Below are positions 63,611-64,000 of a stretch of 64,000 nucleotides of DNA, piece after piece. Origin of the DNA: Prunella strophiata (lineage: Eukaryota; Chordata; Aves; Passeriformes; Prunellidae). The DNA is taken from contig JAZBQD010000014.1 of NCBI GenBank assembly GCA_036583965.1, forward strand, positions 63,642,395 to 63,706,394, written 5' to 3'. Positions within the stretch are counted from its first letter, which is position 1; each line of letters begins with the position of its first letter. The notes beneath the pieces are model-generated. The model made no database searches. It was given only the letters and a program-made list of their open reading frames with translations, and was not told the origin of the DNA. The position numbers and the translations under genes are program-made.

Positions 63611-64000
63611 CTGCTCTAGCACTTGTTGGCACTATTTTGTAGATGATACACTTATAAATGTTTCTAATACTGTTAAATAAAAATCAGAAAAAGTTCTAAA
63701 TCCTCAAGGATGTTTTGAAACTGAGGGTGGATTCAGTCTTCCACATTGTGAGTTCCAACTGATGTTTAGGGTAAATTTATTTTGCAATCAGAATAGATAC
63801 AGCTTTAATTTGGCTGTCTCCTATACTGCTAGGAGCAGAATGGATATCAGTGCTGTTGAGACTGTAGTGGGCATCATCCTGGTGACAACAGTTTAGGAAA
63901 GTTACCCCTAGTATCCCAGTCTTTCTGACCATGGAAGAACATTCAACTCATGTGATATGGTCATAAGAACAGGTTGGATTTATTTTACTGGTAAGGCTGG

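Larger units (their letters stand above)
59204..64000. other. AT-rich gene-free end of window
   Basis: No gene, RNA or named repeat. Low-complexity pieces: a (TTTA)4-like piece near 61.10 kb, an A-rich tract at 62821-62860 and an imperfect ATT/GTT trinucleotide tract at 63569-63610. Frames are at most 92 codons, overlap between frames (60.16-60.54 kb) and show no family motif. Confidence 0.6.

Noticed and set aside
1..64000. CRISPR array, phage, plasmid or bacterial operon
   Set aside because: No spaced direct repeats, no long dense reading frames and no ribosome-binding-site pattern; the CR1 and SINE content shows a bird genome.

Overview
The window looks like non-coding nuclear DNA from a bird, most likely a songbird (Passeriformes). 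By eye it is AT-rich (roughly 60-63% A+T) and strongly CpG-depleted, and its recognisable repeats are avian: CR1 LINE fragments, LTRs with retroviral-type ends, and two SINEs with a tRNA-Ile-like head and a CR1-like tail. That SINE architecture is the one known from passerines (TguSINE1-like), and it is the main evidence for a songbird. No rRNA, CRISPR, bacterial operon or functional tRNA gene is visible.

I found no protein-coding gene or exon that I can support. Every open frame is short, low in complexity or inside a repeat, and none resembles a protein family I recognise. The window is best read as intergenic or deep intronic DNA.

Layout. 1-7.1 kb: AT-rich unique sequence with an octamer/SOX-like motif cluster near 1.23-1.4 kb and an A/C-rich tract near 6 kb. 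7.58-7.75 kb: an imperfect direct duplication of about 97 bp. 11.05-12.0 kb: a cluster of long poly-A and poly-T runs. 12.76-14.27 kb: an old minus-strand CR1 split by a 307-bp solo LTR with a 6-bp target duplication. 14.48-14.85 kb: a second CR1 3' fragment. 15.59-16.15 kb: a plus-strand LTR of about 562 bp. 19.1 and 26.9 kb: the two SINEs. 24.8 and 59.1 kb: weak ancient MIR/CORE-SINE-like remnants. 44.46-44.54 kb: an (AAG)28 microsatellite. 44.9-45.4 kb: an AT-rich stretch dense in homeodomain-type sites. 51.9 kb: a G-quadruplex motif on the minus strand. 52.5-53.1 kb: the only CpG-enriched block, preceded by a homopurine tract and holding a ZNF143-type motif. This block is the best candidate for a regulatory element or unannotated promoter.

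No new multi-gene system is present. The strongest observations are the nested retroelement with an exact target-site duplication and the CpG-enriched block at 52.5-53.1 kb. Repeat family names come from remembered consensus features, not from a database search.
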